A stretch of 64,000 nucleotides of DNA from Shewanella hanedai (GTDB taxonomy: Bacteria; Pseudomonadota; Gammaproteobacteria; Enterobacterales; Shewanellaceae), in NCBI RefSeq assembly GCF_007197645.1, contig NZ_VKGK01000016.1, positions 56,915 to 120,914 of the forward strand. The letters run 5' to 3'. Below are positions 37,491-45,221 of the stretch, piece by piece (position 1 is the stretch's first letter; every line of letters starts with the position of its first letter). Both the position numbers and the translations under genes were made by a program. The notes under the pieces were generated by a model that saw only the letters and a list, made by a program, of their open reading frames with translations, did not search any database and had not been told where the DNA came from.

Positions 37491-37519
37491 ACAAACGGTA
37501 AATAAAAGTGATAAACGGT
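37491..37519 (-). promoter_or_regulatory. Putative LytTR binding site 1 (before the peptide array)
   Basis: On the minus strand ACCGTTTAT and ACCGTTTGT are direct repeats 20 bp start to start. Both match the LytTR 9-mer consensus at every position. The site ends 114 bp before the first peptide gene, with AT-rich DNA between (candidate -10 elements such as TATATCT and TATTATC, none decisive). The divergent mtnC gene starts 212 bp away on the other side. Confidence 0.8.
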
Positions 37520-37731
37520 AAAATGCTTTTTCAAAGCGACTATTCATCTCAACCACACCAATTATTACGAAAATCAATAGTAAGTTCATATAAGCTGATG
37601 AATAACTTCAGAGTTATAGGAGTATAAGCATAGGGCACAATTCACTAGCAATAGACGCCGTTTCGGCTTAGGATCTGAGCAGTGCAAATATGAGCACTTA
37701 ACAGAATCAGATTGTGGAGTAAGCAGACATT

Positions 37732-38409
37732 ATGGGTATCAGAGCCATAGTTGTAGATACAGCAGGTACGACAACCGACCTTAATTTTATTAAAGACACG
37801 CTTTTTACGTATTCAGCTAAAGCTTTACCCGACTTTCTAAAAGAAAATGAGTCTAATGTCCTAGTCGACAACTGCATCTGTGATGTTAAAGATATTGCAC
37901 TTGAACCTGATGCTGATTTGGATCGCGTGGTTGAGATCCTGCAACAATGGGTTGAAGAGGATCGTAAAGCAACACCATTAAAAACTCTGCAAGGCTTAAT
38001 CTGGAAGCAAGGTTATGCCCGTGGCGAATTTACCGGTCATATCTTCCCTGATTTCATTGAAGCCATAGAGCGTATCAAGCAAAGCAATATGCGCATCTAT
38101 AGCTTCTCATCAGGTTCTGCAGAAGCACAAAAATTACTGTTTAGTCATAGCGACGCTGGTGATTTGACTCCTCATTTCGACGGCCATTTCGATACTCGTA
38201 CCGGTAATAAGCTGTTTAAACAAGCTTACTGCAACATCATCAACACCATCAGCTTGGCGCCTAAGCAAGTGCTGTTTATCTCTGATGTAGTAGAAGAGCT
38301 AAAAGCCGCTGAAGAAGCCGGTATGCGCACGATGCAAATGGTGAGAAGCCAAGATCAACGTACTGGCTCACATAAGCAGATAGCAAGCTTTGAAGAGCTG
38401 ACGTTCTAG
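37732..38409 (+). CDS. mtnC: Enolase-phosphatase E1 MtnC
   Basis: This bifunctional HAD enzyme of the methionine salvage pathway enolises and dephosphorylates 2,3-diketo-5-methylthiopentyl-1-phosphate. It has 225 residues with nucleophile Asp in [33 protein letters not shown] (motif II), KQAYCNI, and [17 protein letters not shown] (motif III acidic pair). Most E1 proteins have DIEGTT at motif I; the DTAGTT variant is, as I recall, normal in Shewanella. No other salvage genes are in the window. A terminator follows. Confidence 0.93.
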   Translation: MGIRAIVVDTAGTTTDLNFIKDTLFTYSAKALPDFLKENESNVLVDNCICDVKDIALEPDADLDRVVEILQQWVEEDRKATPLKTLQGLIWKQGYARGEFTGHIFPDFIEAIERIKQSNMRIYSFSSGSAEAQKLLFSHSDAGDLTPHFDGHFDTRTGNKLFKQAYCNIINTISLAPKQVLFISDVVEELKAAEEAGMRTMQMVRSQDQRTGSHKQIASFEELTF

Positions 38410-38424
38410 TCTACTCATCAAGCC

Positions 38425-38453
38425 AAAAAAGCACTCTAAACAGAGTGCTTTTT
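38425..38453. terminator. Bidirectional rho-independent terminator
   Basis: AAAAAAGCACTCT, loop AAAC, AGAGTGCTTTTT. It serves the convergent mtnC and DUF4344 genes. Confidence 0.9.
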
Positions 38454-38454
38454 A

Positions 38455-39213
38455 CTATGACTTGTTCGGTAAGATGCTATAACGCTCCTTTAACCTATCC
38501 CAGTTCGCTGTCTGACGAAAATACTCCTCTTCACAATAAAGATCTCTTTCAATAGAAAGCTGCTCTTTCGGAATAATGTCAGCGTATTTTTCTGGATCAC
38601 TGCCATAAATTAAGCAGAGGGTACTGAAGTAACGCTGGGCATCTAAGCTATGTTCATCCCAAAAATGATCATCATCAAACTCATCTATATCTCCATCTTC
38701 CAGAGAAAACAAATCAGCCGCACTTAAGGCGATATCAGTACCATTTTCGAATGAATGGATAAGCAGCAGAGTCGCTAACGTATCGGCAGCATCCTCCTCT
38801 TTTCCTAGCACCACAACTTGATTAGCAAAAATAAATGCATGGCCATATTCATGACCTAAAGTATGCAAAATAGCATCCTGTGTCGCTTCAATAGGTGAAA
38901 CACTGGTCTCTTGGTAATTATCTTTCTTAAAACGGGTAAGCACCTCAGTCACAAACTCATAGGGAATGTGCACCTCCATCAATTCAGGATCAAAAAAGGG
39001 TCCCTCTTTAGCACCGTATTTAATCTGAAGGTTTGACTCTATCGGCAATTCATCCACAAGGATCTGTATTTGCAGCTCAACCGATTTAATCACCTCTTGA
39101 GCACGTTTATCAGCATCACTTGAAGCAGGAAGATAAGTTTGTATCGTTTTAGCTGATAGATTAGAAATTGAAATAACACAAAGTATTGTTAGTAATAGAT
39201 AAAATCGTTTCAT
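38455..39213 (-). CDS. Exported DUF4344-type putative metallopeptidase
   Basis: The product has 252 residues with a signal peptide (MKRFYLLLTILCVISISNLSA). The zinc-type motif is LGHEYGHAFIF, followed 15 or so residues later by GKEEDAADTLATLLL, whose acidic residues may supply the third ligand. This pattern is that of the DUF4344 family. No substrate is known. The ATG at 39213 has AAGGTG 6 nt upstream; a GTG three codons earlier overlaps that site. Confidence 0.82.
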   Translation of the reverse strand: MKRFYLLLTILCVISISNLSAKTIQTYLPASSDADKRAQEVIKSVELQIQILVDELPIESNLQIKYGAKEGPFFDPELMEVHIPYEFVTEVLTRFKKDNYQETSVSPIEATQDAILHTLGHEYGHAFIFANQVVVLGKEEDAADTLATLLLIHSFENGTDIALSAADLFSLEDGDIDEFDDDHFWDEHSLDAQRYFSTLCLIYGSDPEKYADIIPKEQLSIERDLYCEEEYFRQTANWDRLKERYSILPNKS

Positions 39214-39316
39214 TCTTTTCACCTTATAACCTAGCTTGTTGCCACTATGCCATCCTGTTATGCTAAACCCAAGTCAAACACATGTTTGAATACCGACTAA
39301 ATGACGAGGCAAAAAG

Positions 39317-39748
39317 ATGGATGACTTTATCGAGCAACACCCTATCCACACTGAGATACCTGTTGCTTGGGGAGAGATGGATGCACTGCAACACGTCAAT
39401 AACGTCGTATATTTCCGCTATTTCGAATCGGCTCGCATCGATTTTTTTACTCAAATAGGCCTTTTCAAAGAGTTGCAAACGGCCAGTATCGGTCCAGTCT
39501 TAGCTGATAATAATGCACGTTATAAACGCCCAGTCACCTACCCAGACAACTTGCTTGTTGGGGTCACGATTAGCGATGTGCAGACAGATCGATTTATGAT
39601 GCACTACACAGTATTTAGCAAAGCTCAGCAAGCTGTGACTACCTTAGGTAGTTCACTGGTTGTTATGTTTGATTTCAAAACAGGCAAAAAATCAGTGCTA
39701 AGTGGTGAGCTGCTAGCATCACTCAAAAGCCATGAAAAGCAGGTTTAG
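39317..39748 (+). CDS. 4HBT-type acyl-CoA thioesterase
   Basis: The protein has 143 residues of hotdog fold. VAWGEMDALQHVNNVVYFRYFESAR carries the catalytic Asp and the HVNN motif of the 4-hydroxybenzoyl-CoA thioesterase family. GVTISDVQTDRFMMHYTVFS forms the central strands. It lies next to a GNAT gene on the same strand. A second thioesterase gene (40047-40451) lies nearby on the other strand. Confidence 0.88.
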   Translation: MDDFIEQHPIHTEIPVAWGEMDALQHVNNVVYFRYFESARIDFFTQIGLFKELQTASIGPVLADNNARYKRPVTYPDNLLVGVTISDVQTDRFMMHYTVFSKAQQAVTTLGSSLVVMFDFKTGKKSVLSGELLASLKSHEKQV

Positions 39749-39787
39749 AGATTATACTGATTGGTCTTAGGCATTAACTGGAGAATT

Positions 39788-40036
39788 ATGATGACCGACA
39801 TTAACGTGTTACACCAGCCAGATTTAAATCGGTTTGTCATCAATATCAATGAACAACAGGCTGTATTAACCTATCTACTTTATGATGACCGGATCGATTT
39901 TAATCACACTTTTGTGCCCGACGAATTACGCGGTATGGGGCTGGCAGAGAAGCTGGTTCGTCATGGTCTAGACTGGGCTAAGCAGCAAGATAACAAGATT
40001 GAAGCCAGCTGTTGGTATGTGCAGAAGTTTCTATAA
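39788..40036 (+). CDS. Small GNAT N-acetyltransferase (YjdJ-like)
   Basis: The product has 82 residues of a minimal GNAT fold, as in the YjdJ/COG2388 group. Strands ILTYLLYDDRIDFNHTFVP precede the acetyl-CoA loop in ELRGMGLAEKLVRHGLDWAKQQ, and it ends with ASCWYVQKFL. GGAG lies 4 nt before the first ATG and 7 nt before the second (39791), so either may be used. Substrate unknown. Confidence 0.85.
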   Translation: MMTDINVLHQPDLNRFVININEQQAVLTYLLYDDRIDFNHTFVPDELRGMGLAEKLVRHGLDWAKQQDNKIEASCWYVQKFL

Positions 40037-40046
40037 ATCTATAAAA

Positions 40047-40451
40047 CTAAGCGCCTGTCAGTTGAGATAACTGCGCTTTTACATCGTCAGAGATAGCTTG
40101 GCTCTTATCGATGGTGTAATCGTAGTGCACTAATGTTGTCTTAGCTTCGGCTGTTTTCTTACCTTGCTGCCAACTCTCCTGCGCCACTTCAAAGCTACTG
40201 TTACCAACACGGCTTATCCAAGTCTTCACCAATACCGGCTTACCATAGTTGGTTGGTGAGGTATAAGCGATGGTAAAACCTGCAACAATCAAATTCCATT
40301 TAGTCAGATCTAGACTGGGGTTAAAAATCTCAAATATAGGCTCACGCGCTGCTTCGAACCATACTGGGATAACAGTATTATTGATATGACCTAAACCATC
40401 GGTTTCATTAAATCTTGGCTGGATCTCTAAGTTAAAAAAAGTCTCTGGCAC
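40047..40451 (-). CDS. 4HBT-type acyl-CoA thioesterase
   Basis: The protein has about 134 residues from a GTG preceded by AGAGGA at 9 nt. NETDGLGHINNTVIPVWFEAAREPIF has the hotdog thioesterase motif (Asp, and HINN). The rest fits the family (VAGFTIAYTSPTNYGKPVLVKTWISRVGNSSFEV). It is 181 bp upstream on the same strand of the acyl-CoA synthetase gene but a strong terminator after the latter only; co-transcription is possible. Note that its upstream extension to 40502 is unlikely. Confidence 0.85.
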   Translation of the reverse strand: MPETFFNLEIQPRFNETDGLGHINNTVIPVWFEAAREPIFEIFNPSLDLTKWNLIVAGFTIAYTSPTNYGKPVLVKTWISRVGNSSFEVAQESWQQGKKTAEAKTTLVHYDYTIDKSQAISDDVKAQLSQLTGA

Positions 40452-40588
40452 GTCTAAATATCCTCTTATTGTTGTTATTCTCTTTATACCAATTAACGTC
40501 ACGCAGTGACATCAATAGAGATGCGAAGCAGATCTATTTGCAGACGTTAGCGAAGTTTTTAGTGAGATGCAATCAACACGGTAAAAGC

Positions 40589-40615
40589 AAAAAGGATGCC
40601 TAAGCATCCTTTTTG
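40589..40615 (-). terminator. Rho-independent terminator between thioesterase and acyl-CoA synthetase
   Basis: AAAAAGGATGC, loop CTAA, GCATCCTTTTT. It is symmetrical. It lies 18 bp after the acyl-CoA synthetase stop on the minus strand and so ends that transcript. Confidence 0.85.
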
Positions 40616-40632
40616 TTGTTTATATGGGAGCG

Positions 40633-42429
40633 TTATCTCGCATACATCTTATCGATTTCACGGGAGTACTTGTTGTAAATCACCTTACGTCTTAGCTTCA
40701 TTGTCGGCGTAATAAGTCCCGCTTCCATAGAGAACGCTTCTGGCAATAAGGTAAATTTCTTAATCTTCTCAAATCCAGCAAGGTCGCTTTGTAGTTCCAC
40801 AAGTTGCTGCTCATAATGTTCAATCACGCGAGGATTACGCAGTAAATCCATCGGTGATTCATAATGAATCCCCTGACCTTTTGCCCACGATTCCAATACT
40901 TCAAATGCAGGAACAATCAAGGCTGACACATAGTTTTTACCGTCAGCAACGATGGCTACCTGTTCAATGAGAGGGCAACAACCCACCTTACCTTCAACGC
41001 GTTGCGGCGCGATATACTTACCGTTAGAGGTTTTCATCAACTCCTTGATACGGTCAGTAATAAACAAGTTGCCCTGTTCATCGATACGGCCTGCATCGCC
41101 AGTTTTCAACCAACCATCTTCAAAGGTTGCTGCAGTCTCTTCTGGACGATTATAGTAACCGCGCATCACAGTATCACCACGAACCAAAATTTCGTTATCT
41201 TTGCCTAGCTTAATCTCAACATCAGGCAAAACCTGACCGTTAGAACCCGGTACACGGTTAGCTAAGGTATTACAGGTCGCGGTCGCAGTGGTTTCTGTCA
41301 TGCCATAACCACACAGTACTGGCACATCGATACCTTGGAAAAAAGCACTAACATTCGGATCAAGTGCAGCACCACCCACAGGCATAAACTTCAAACGCCC
41401 ACCTAAAACCTGCTTCAATTTACTGAAAACCAGTTTATCAGCCAATTTCCACTGCAAACTTAAGCCCAGTGAAGCTTTATGTCTGCCTTGACCCACTTCA
41501 GATTGCTTATGTCCTACAGACATAGCCCAAGTGAACATTCTTTGTCTAAGTTCAGGAGCTTTAATCACTTTATCCTGTACTGCACTATACACTTTTTCTA
41601 AAAATCTTGGCACAACACATAAGGTGTGTGGACGAACTTCAACAATCGCCTCTTTAACCGCCATCGGATTTTGCAGATAAACGTTGTGCCCGCCTCGACA
41701 AAGCACGTAAAAAGTCCAACCTCGTTCAAATACATGGCTCAAAGGAAGAAAAGCCAGTGATACATCACCTGAAGTGAAAGGAAGCAATTGGTCATGCTGG
41801 CGCACCATAGAAGCGATATTACGATGATCTAACATCACGCCTTTAGGATCGCCCGTGGTACCTGAGGTGTAGATAATCGTCAGTAGATCGTCGAGGGTAG
41901 CATCATCCAAACGTTGATTTAACTCAATCAAGTCATTTGAAGAGTAGGTGTTCTCAATAAGATCATCTAAATAGTAGTGGTTAGGCTTATCTTGCAACTG
42001 AACACTTTTATCAAACACTACGATGTGTGTGATGCTTTCACATTGCCCAGCTAATTCACAGGCCATCTTGTAGTTGCCAGCATCACCGACAAAAACTAAT
42101 TTGGCACTAGCATCATCGACGATATATTTGGCTTGCTCAAAGGTGCTAGTTGGGTAGATAGGCACAACACTTAGACGTGATTTTAGACTCGCGACATCGG
42201 CACAGGTCCACTGAGGACAGTTCTGCGATAGGATCACTGTGCGATCTTGTACTTCCAGATCAAAATGGATGAGAGCCAGAGCTATTTGAGTGCTGATTCG
42301 CTCAAAATCCTGCCAGCTAACCTGATGCCATGGGGCAGCCATTTCGAATCCTTCGAGCGCGATTGCATCACCCATTTCATGGCTTTGCTTTTTAATTAAA
42401 CGTGTTACGTGATATTGCTCGAGAGACAT
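40633..42429 (-). CDS. Long-chain acyl-CoA synthetase (AMP-binding, FadD15-like)
   Basis: The 598-residue enzyme activates fatty acids to acyl-CoA through an acyl-adenylate. The P-loop motif is IIYTSGTTGDPKGVMLDH, A5 is CGYGMTETTATATCN, and GWLKTGDAGRIDEQGNLFITDRIKELMKTSNGKYI covers the hinge and A8. The length and motif variants (LPLSHVFERGW) are those of the long-chain FAA1/FadD15 group rather than E. coli FadD. The downstream gene order and terminator indicate a single-gene transcript. It may act with the two nearby thioesterases in fatty-acid turnover. Confidence 0.92.
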   Translation of the reverse strand: MSLEQYHVTRLIKKQSHEMGDAIALEGFEMAAPWHQVSWQDFERISTQIALALIHFDLEVQDRTVILSQNCPQWTCADVASLKSRLSVVPIYPTSTFEQAKYIVDDASAKLVFVGDAGNYKMACELAGQCESITHIVVFDKSVQLQDKPNHYYLDDLIENTYSSNDLIELNQRLDDATLDDLLTIIYTSGTTGDPKGVMLDHRNIASMVRQHDQLLPFTSGDVSLAFLPLSHVFERGWTFYVLCRGGHNVYLQNPMAVKEAIVEVRPHTLCVVPRFLEKVYSAVQDKVIKAPELRQRMFTWAMSVGHKQSEVGQGRHKASLGLSLQWKLADKLVFSKLKQVLGGRLKFMPVGGAALDPNVSAFFQGIDVPVLCGYGMTETTATATCNTLANRVPGSNGQVLPDVEIKLGKDNEILVRGDTVMRGYYNRPEETAATFEDGWLKTGDAGRIDEQGNLFITDRIKELMKTSNGKYIAPQRVEGKVGCCPLIEQVAIVADGKNYVSALIVPAFEVLESWAKGQGIHYESPMDLLRNPRVIEHYEQQLVELQSDLAGFEKIKKFTLLPEAFSMEAGLITPTMKLRRKVIYNKYSREIDKMYAR

Positions 42430-42554
42430 AATTTGGGACCTTTTAAGCGTACAGGTGTACCTCTTTTTTCCATTTTACTTTAGAAAACAAAAAAAAATAA
42501 GAGTATTTGCTCAAACTTTGCAATTTCGATCACAGATATAACTGAAAAGATTTA

Positions 42555-43865
42555 TTATAAAACATCACCTTGCCAGAGCTTTTGTCTTCCCCACCAAATG
42601 GTTACGATAGAAACAAGCGCAAGAAGAACATCGATACCCAGTATCAGCCAAATACTTCTTCCATCGCCAGAAACATCGAAAGAGGTTGATATCCATACTG
42701 AATGACAAATAATAATCAACATAAGAGCAGAAAGCTGCATTGGGGTTTTACAGGCACTGCCGACAGCTAAAATAACACCACAACCGAAAAATGTACTTAA
42801 CATAAGGTGCAAACAAACCCATATCGTAATTTCAGGGTTAAATAAGCTAATCAGTCCCGAGGTTAATCCCATCAGGCCAACCAATATCATCAGCAGCTTA
42901 AACTGACTCCGATTAAACGCATCTATCATTCCTTGTTTACCGTCAAATCCCGGCAACATATAGAGTGCTTCTACGGCTCGCCAGCGATGAATACGACTCC
43001 AGTGCACCATAGAGCAAGTCACACAACTAAACTGAGTAAACAGAAACAGTGCTGGAATATCCAAGCCTAAAACCTTAGAGAGCACTGCGGCGGTTAATGT
43101 CAGTAACGGCATCATTAAAATAAACATACTGAGCAAGGGGCCCATAAAAAAATTTACAGGGTGCAACCAGAGTTCCAATTTAGCCAACAAGGGATTCGAC
43201 TTAAAGCTTGGAAGCCACACGCCACCCATCTCTTGTGCATTAAGATAAACCGTTCTGGCCTGCGGATGCCAAGGATTCGAACTCGTCCTTTGCCATAAAA
43301 GCCAAGCTAACACTCCATTAGCAATAAACAGAGGTAAATTTATCTCTTGAGGAAGTTGGCTAGCTAAAGATGAAAGAAATAAAAGGAAAAGATAGAGCAC
43401 TACAGACCAATAGTAAGTTTGCACTTTAACCAAACACAGGTAGATAAAAATTAACCCCGCAGCAGTGGCTAGCTGTAATTGAACAAGGCTCCCCTCAATG
43501 CCTGAAACAAGTGATATTAACGTACACACAATAAAGGAAAAAATAAGCAGACTTGCCGCCTGAAACTGCAGATTTTGTCGGTATTGAGGGAGCAGTATCG
43601 ACCACTCAGTGGCGGCTAATCGATTTAATTGCCAAGCGACAGAGATTGAGACAGAGACTTGGAACATGCTCAGCATTAATGAAACGACTTCAGATTTTTC
43701 AAACCAGAAAACAGGGATTAACATGACCATCCCAAGTAGCGCGACGCCCATAAAACTGGCACTGACTACGTCGCAGAACCAGATCCTCGACATGCCATTG
43801 AATCGGCTAAGCACTCTTTCTAGCTGAGTTGGCTTACTATTGGGTTTGTCAGTGGCCAGATTCAT
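42555..43865 (-). CDS. ABC transporter membrane protein (third gene of GntR-ATPase-permease unit)
   Basis: The protein has 436 residues and about ten to twelve hydrophobic segments; it has no motif I can tie to a known permease family beyond general ABC-2 character. Its start overlaps the ATPase stop by 4 nt, so it is the membrane partner of that ATPase. The unit GntR-ATPase-permease resembles the Bacillus ytrABC arrangement. The substrate is unknown. Confidence 0.75.
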   Translation of the reverse strand: MNLATDKPNSKPTQLERVLSRFNGMSRIWFCDVVSASFMGVALLGMVMLIPVFWFEKSEVVSLMLSMFQVSVSISVAWQLNRLAATEWSILLPQYRQNLQFQAASLLIFSFIVCTLISLVSGIEGSLVQLQLATAAGLIFIYLCLVKVQTYYWSVVLYLFLLFLSSLASQLPQEINLPLFIANGVLAWLLWQRTSSNPWHPQARTVYLNAQEMGGVWLPSFKSNPLLAKLELWLHPVNFFMGPLLSMFILMMPLLTLTAAVLSKVLGLDIPALFLFTQFSCVTCSMVHWSRIHRWRAVEALYMLPGFDGKQGMIDAFNRSQFKLLMILVGLMGLTSGLISLFNPEITIWVCLHLMLSTFFGCGVILAVGSACKTPMQLSALMLIIICHSVWISTSFDVSGDGRSIWLILGIDVLLALVSIVTIWWGRQKLWQGDVL

Positions 43866-44719
43866 TGTGGCGTCTCACTGCGGTGCAGTGCCACAAATAA
43901 CTGTTCTAAATTCAGCGATTCAGCCTGCATATTGGGACAACGTGCTGCTGAATAGTTGTCCACCAGCACCTTGTTACCTTGCTTATTCAATACTCGCACC
44001 TCATCGGCAATGGAATCTCCCTCCGCTAAAGTCAGTAATTTTACCTCCTCGCGAACGCTATCCATTTCCTTAAAAAGCACCAGTTCCCCTTTTCTCATTA
44101 GGGCTAAATGACTCGCAACTCGCTCAAGATCAGAAGTGATATGGGATGAAAACAGTACTGCAGAGCCTGACTCTATGGCTAAATCAAACAGATCTGACAT
44201 GAATTTTCGACGAGCGATGGGATCTAAACTGGCTACGGGTTCATCAAGAATTAACAGCTTAGGTTTGTATGCCATTGCCATCATTAAAGCCAAGGATTGA
44301 CGCTGACCAACAGACATTCTCTGTACTTGCTGGTCTTCATCCAAATCAAAACGCAACAACCAATCAGCTTCCAGCTCACTATCCCAGTTGGGATAAAAAC
44401 TACTGTGTAGTGCTAAGGCTCTGGAAACCGTGAAGCCTTCATAACCGAAGGGCTGCTGTGGTACATAACCTATTTGCGTTTTGGCTTCGGAACTCAGTTG
44501 ATGAACAGGCTCACCTAAGGTGGTTATCTCACCGCTACTTGGTTCAATAATCCCGAGAGCACAACGCATCAAAGTCGACTTCCCTGCGCCATTTTGGCCA
44601 AGCAAACCGACCACCATACCTGGATATAACTGGATGCTCAGCTTACTAATCGCGGTTTTATCGACAAACTGTTTAGTCACATCACAAAATTCGAGGAGCG
44701 GTGCTAGCGGCATATCCAT
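43862..44719 (-). CDS. ABC transporter ATPase (YtrB-like)
   Basis: The 285-residue ATPase has Walker A GQNGAGKST, a signature MSVGQRQSLALMMAMA (changed from LSGGQ), Walker B LLILDEPVASLDP, and a switch His in LFSSHITSDLER. An extension of about 60 residues follows the ATPase core. It pairs with the downstream membrane protein by a 4-nt overlap, and the GntR gene lies 43 bp upstream. Confidence 0.9.
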   Translation of the reverse strand: MDMPLAPLLEFCDVTKQFVDKTAISKLSIQLYPGMVVGLLGQNGAGKSTLMRCALGIIEPSSGEITTLGEPVHQLSSEAKTQIGYVPQQPFGYEGFTVSRALALHSSFYPNWDSELEADWLLRFDLDEDQQVQRMSVGQRQSLALMMAMAYKPKLLILDEPVASLDPIARRKFMSDLFDLAIESGSAVLFSSHITSDLERVASHLALMRKGELVLFKEMDSVREEVKLLTLAEGDSIADEVRVLNKQGNKVLVDNYSAARCPNMQAESLNLEQLFVALHRSETPQ

Positions 44720-44762
44720 ACTTCAATCCTTTGTTTATTATTCTACTTATTGCGACTCAAGC

Positions 44763-45134
44763 TCATAACCAACAAGCATCTATCAATTTTTTTAGTTCAT
44801 CCTGACTAATACCTAACTGCTTAGCCTGAGCCAGCAGTTCGGTGACTTGTGGCTTTAACAATTGCACACTGGACGTGCTGTCACTGGTTTCGCGATTAGC
44901 AACTCGAGTCGCTTGGCCACGTCTTCGTTCCAACCAGCCCTGCTCCACAAGCTGCTGCACCGCCCTTGATACTGTCATAGGGTTTACAGAAAGATGTTCA
45001 GCCATCTGCCTTACCGAAGGTAACACCTGTTCAGCTTCAAGTTGGCCACCCACAATCAAACGCACGATCTGTTCGCTTAATTGTCGATATATCGGTTCGC
45101 CACTACTGGGGTTGACATTTATTTGTTCTAACAT
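44763..45134 (-). CDS. GntR-family regulator (YtrA subfamily)
   Basis: The regulator has 123 residues. The winged helix starts with GEPIYRQLSEQIVRLIVGGQLEAEQVLPSVRQMAEHLSVNPMTVSRAVQQL, typical of short YtrA-type GntR proteins, which have only a small helical C-terminal domain. Such regulators repress their own ABC-transporter operon. A palindrome TGTATTAATACA lies 15 bp upstream of its start codon. Confidence 0.92.
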   Translation of the reverse strand: MLEQINVNPSSGEPIYRQLSEQIVRLIVGGQLEAEQVLPSVRQMAEHLSVNPMTVSRAVQQLVEQGWLERRRGQATRVANRETSDSTSSVQLLKPQVTELLAQAKQLGISQDELKKLIDACWL

Positions 45135-45148
45135 TAGCCTTTAGACAC

Positions 45149-45160
45149 TGTATTAATACA
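45149..45160. promoter_or_regulatory. Putative GntR/YtrA operator
   Basis: A perfect 12-bp palindrome TGTATTAATACA is followed at once by TTGATACACT, which adds a partial half-site. It lies between the divergent GntR gene and the hydrolase-ABC operon, so one regulator could control both. Confidence 0.65.
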
Positions 45161-45221
45161 TTGATACACTACTGCAGTTAATTTAGCATAGATAAGATAT
45201 ATTTCAACAAAGGATATAAGC

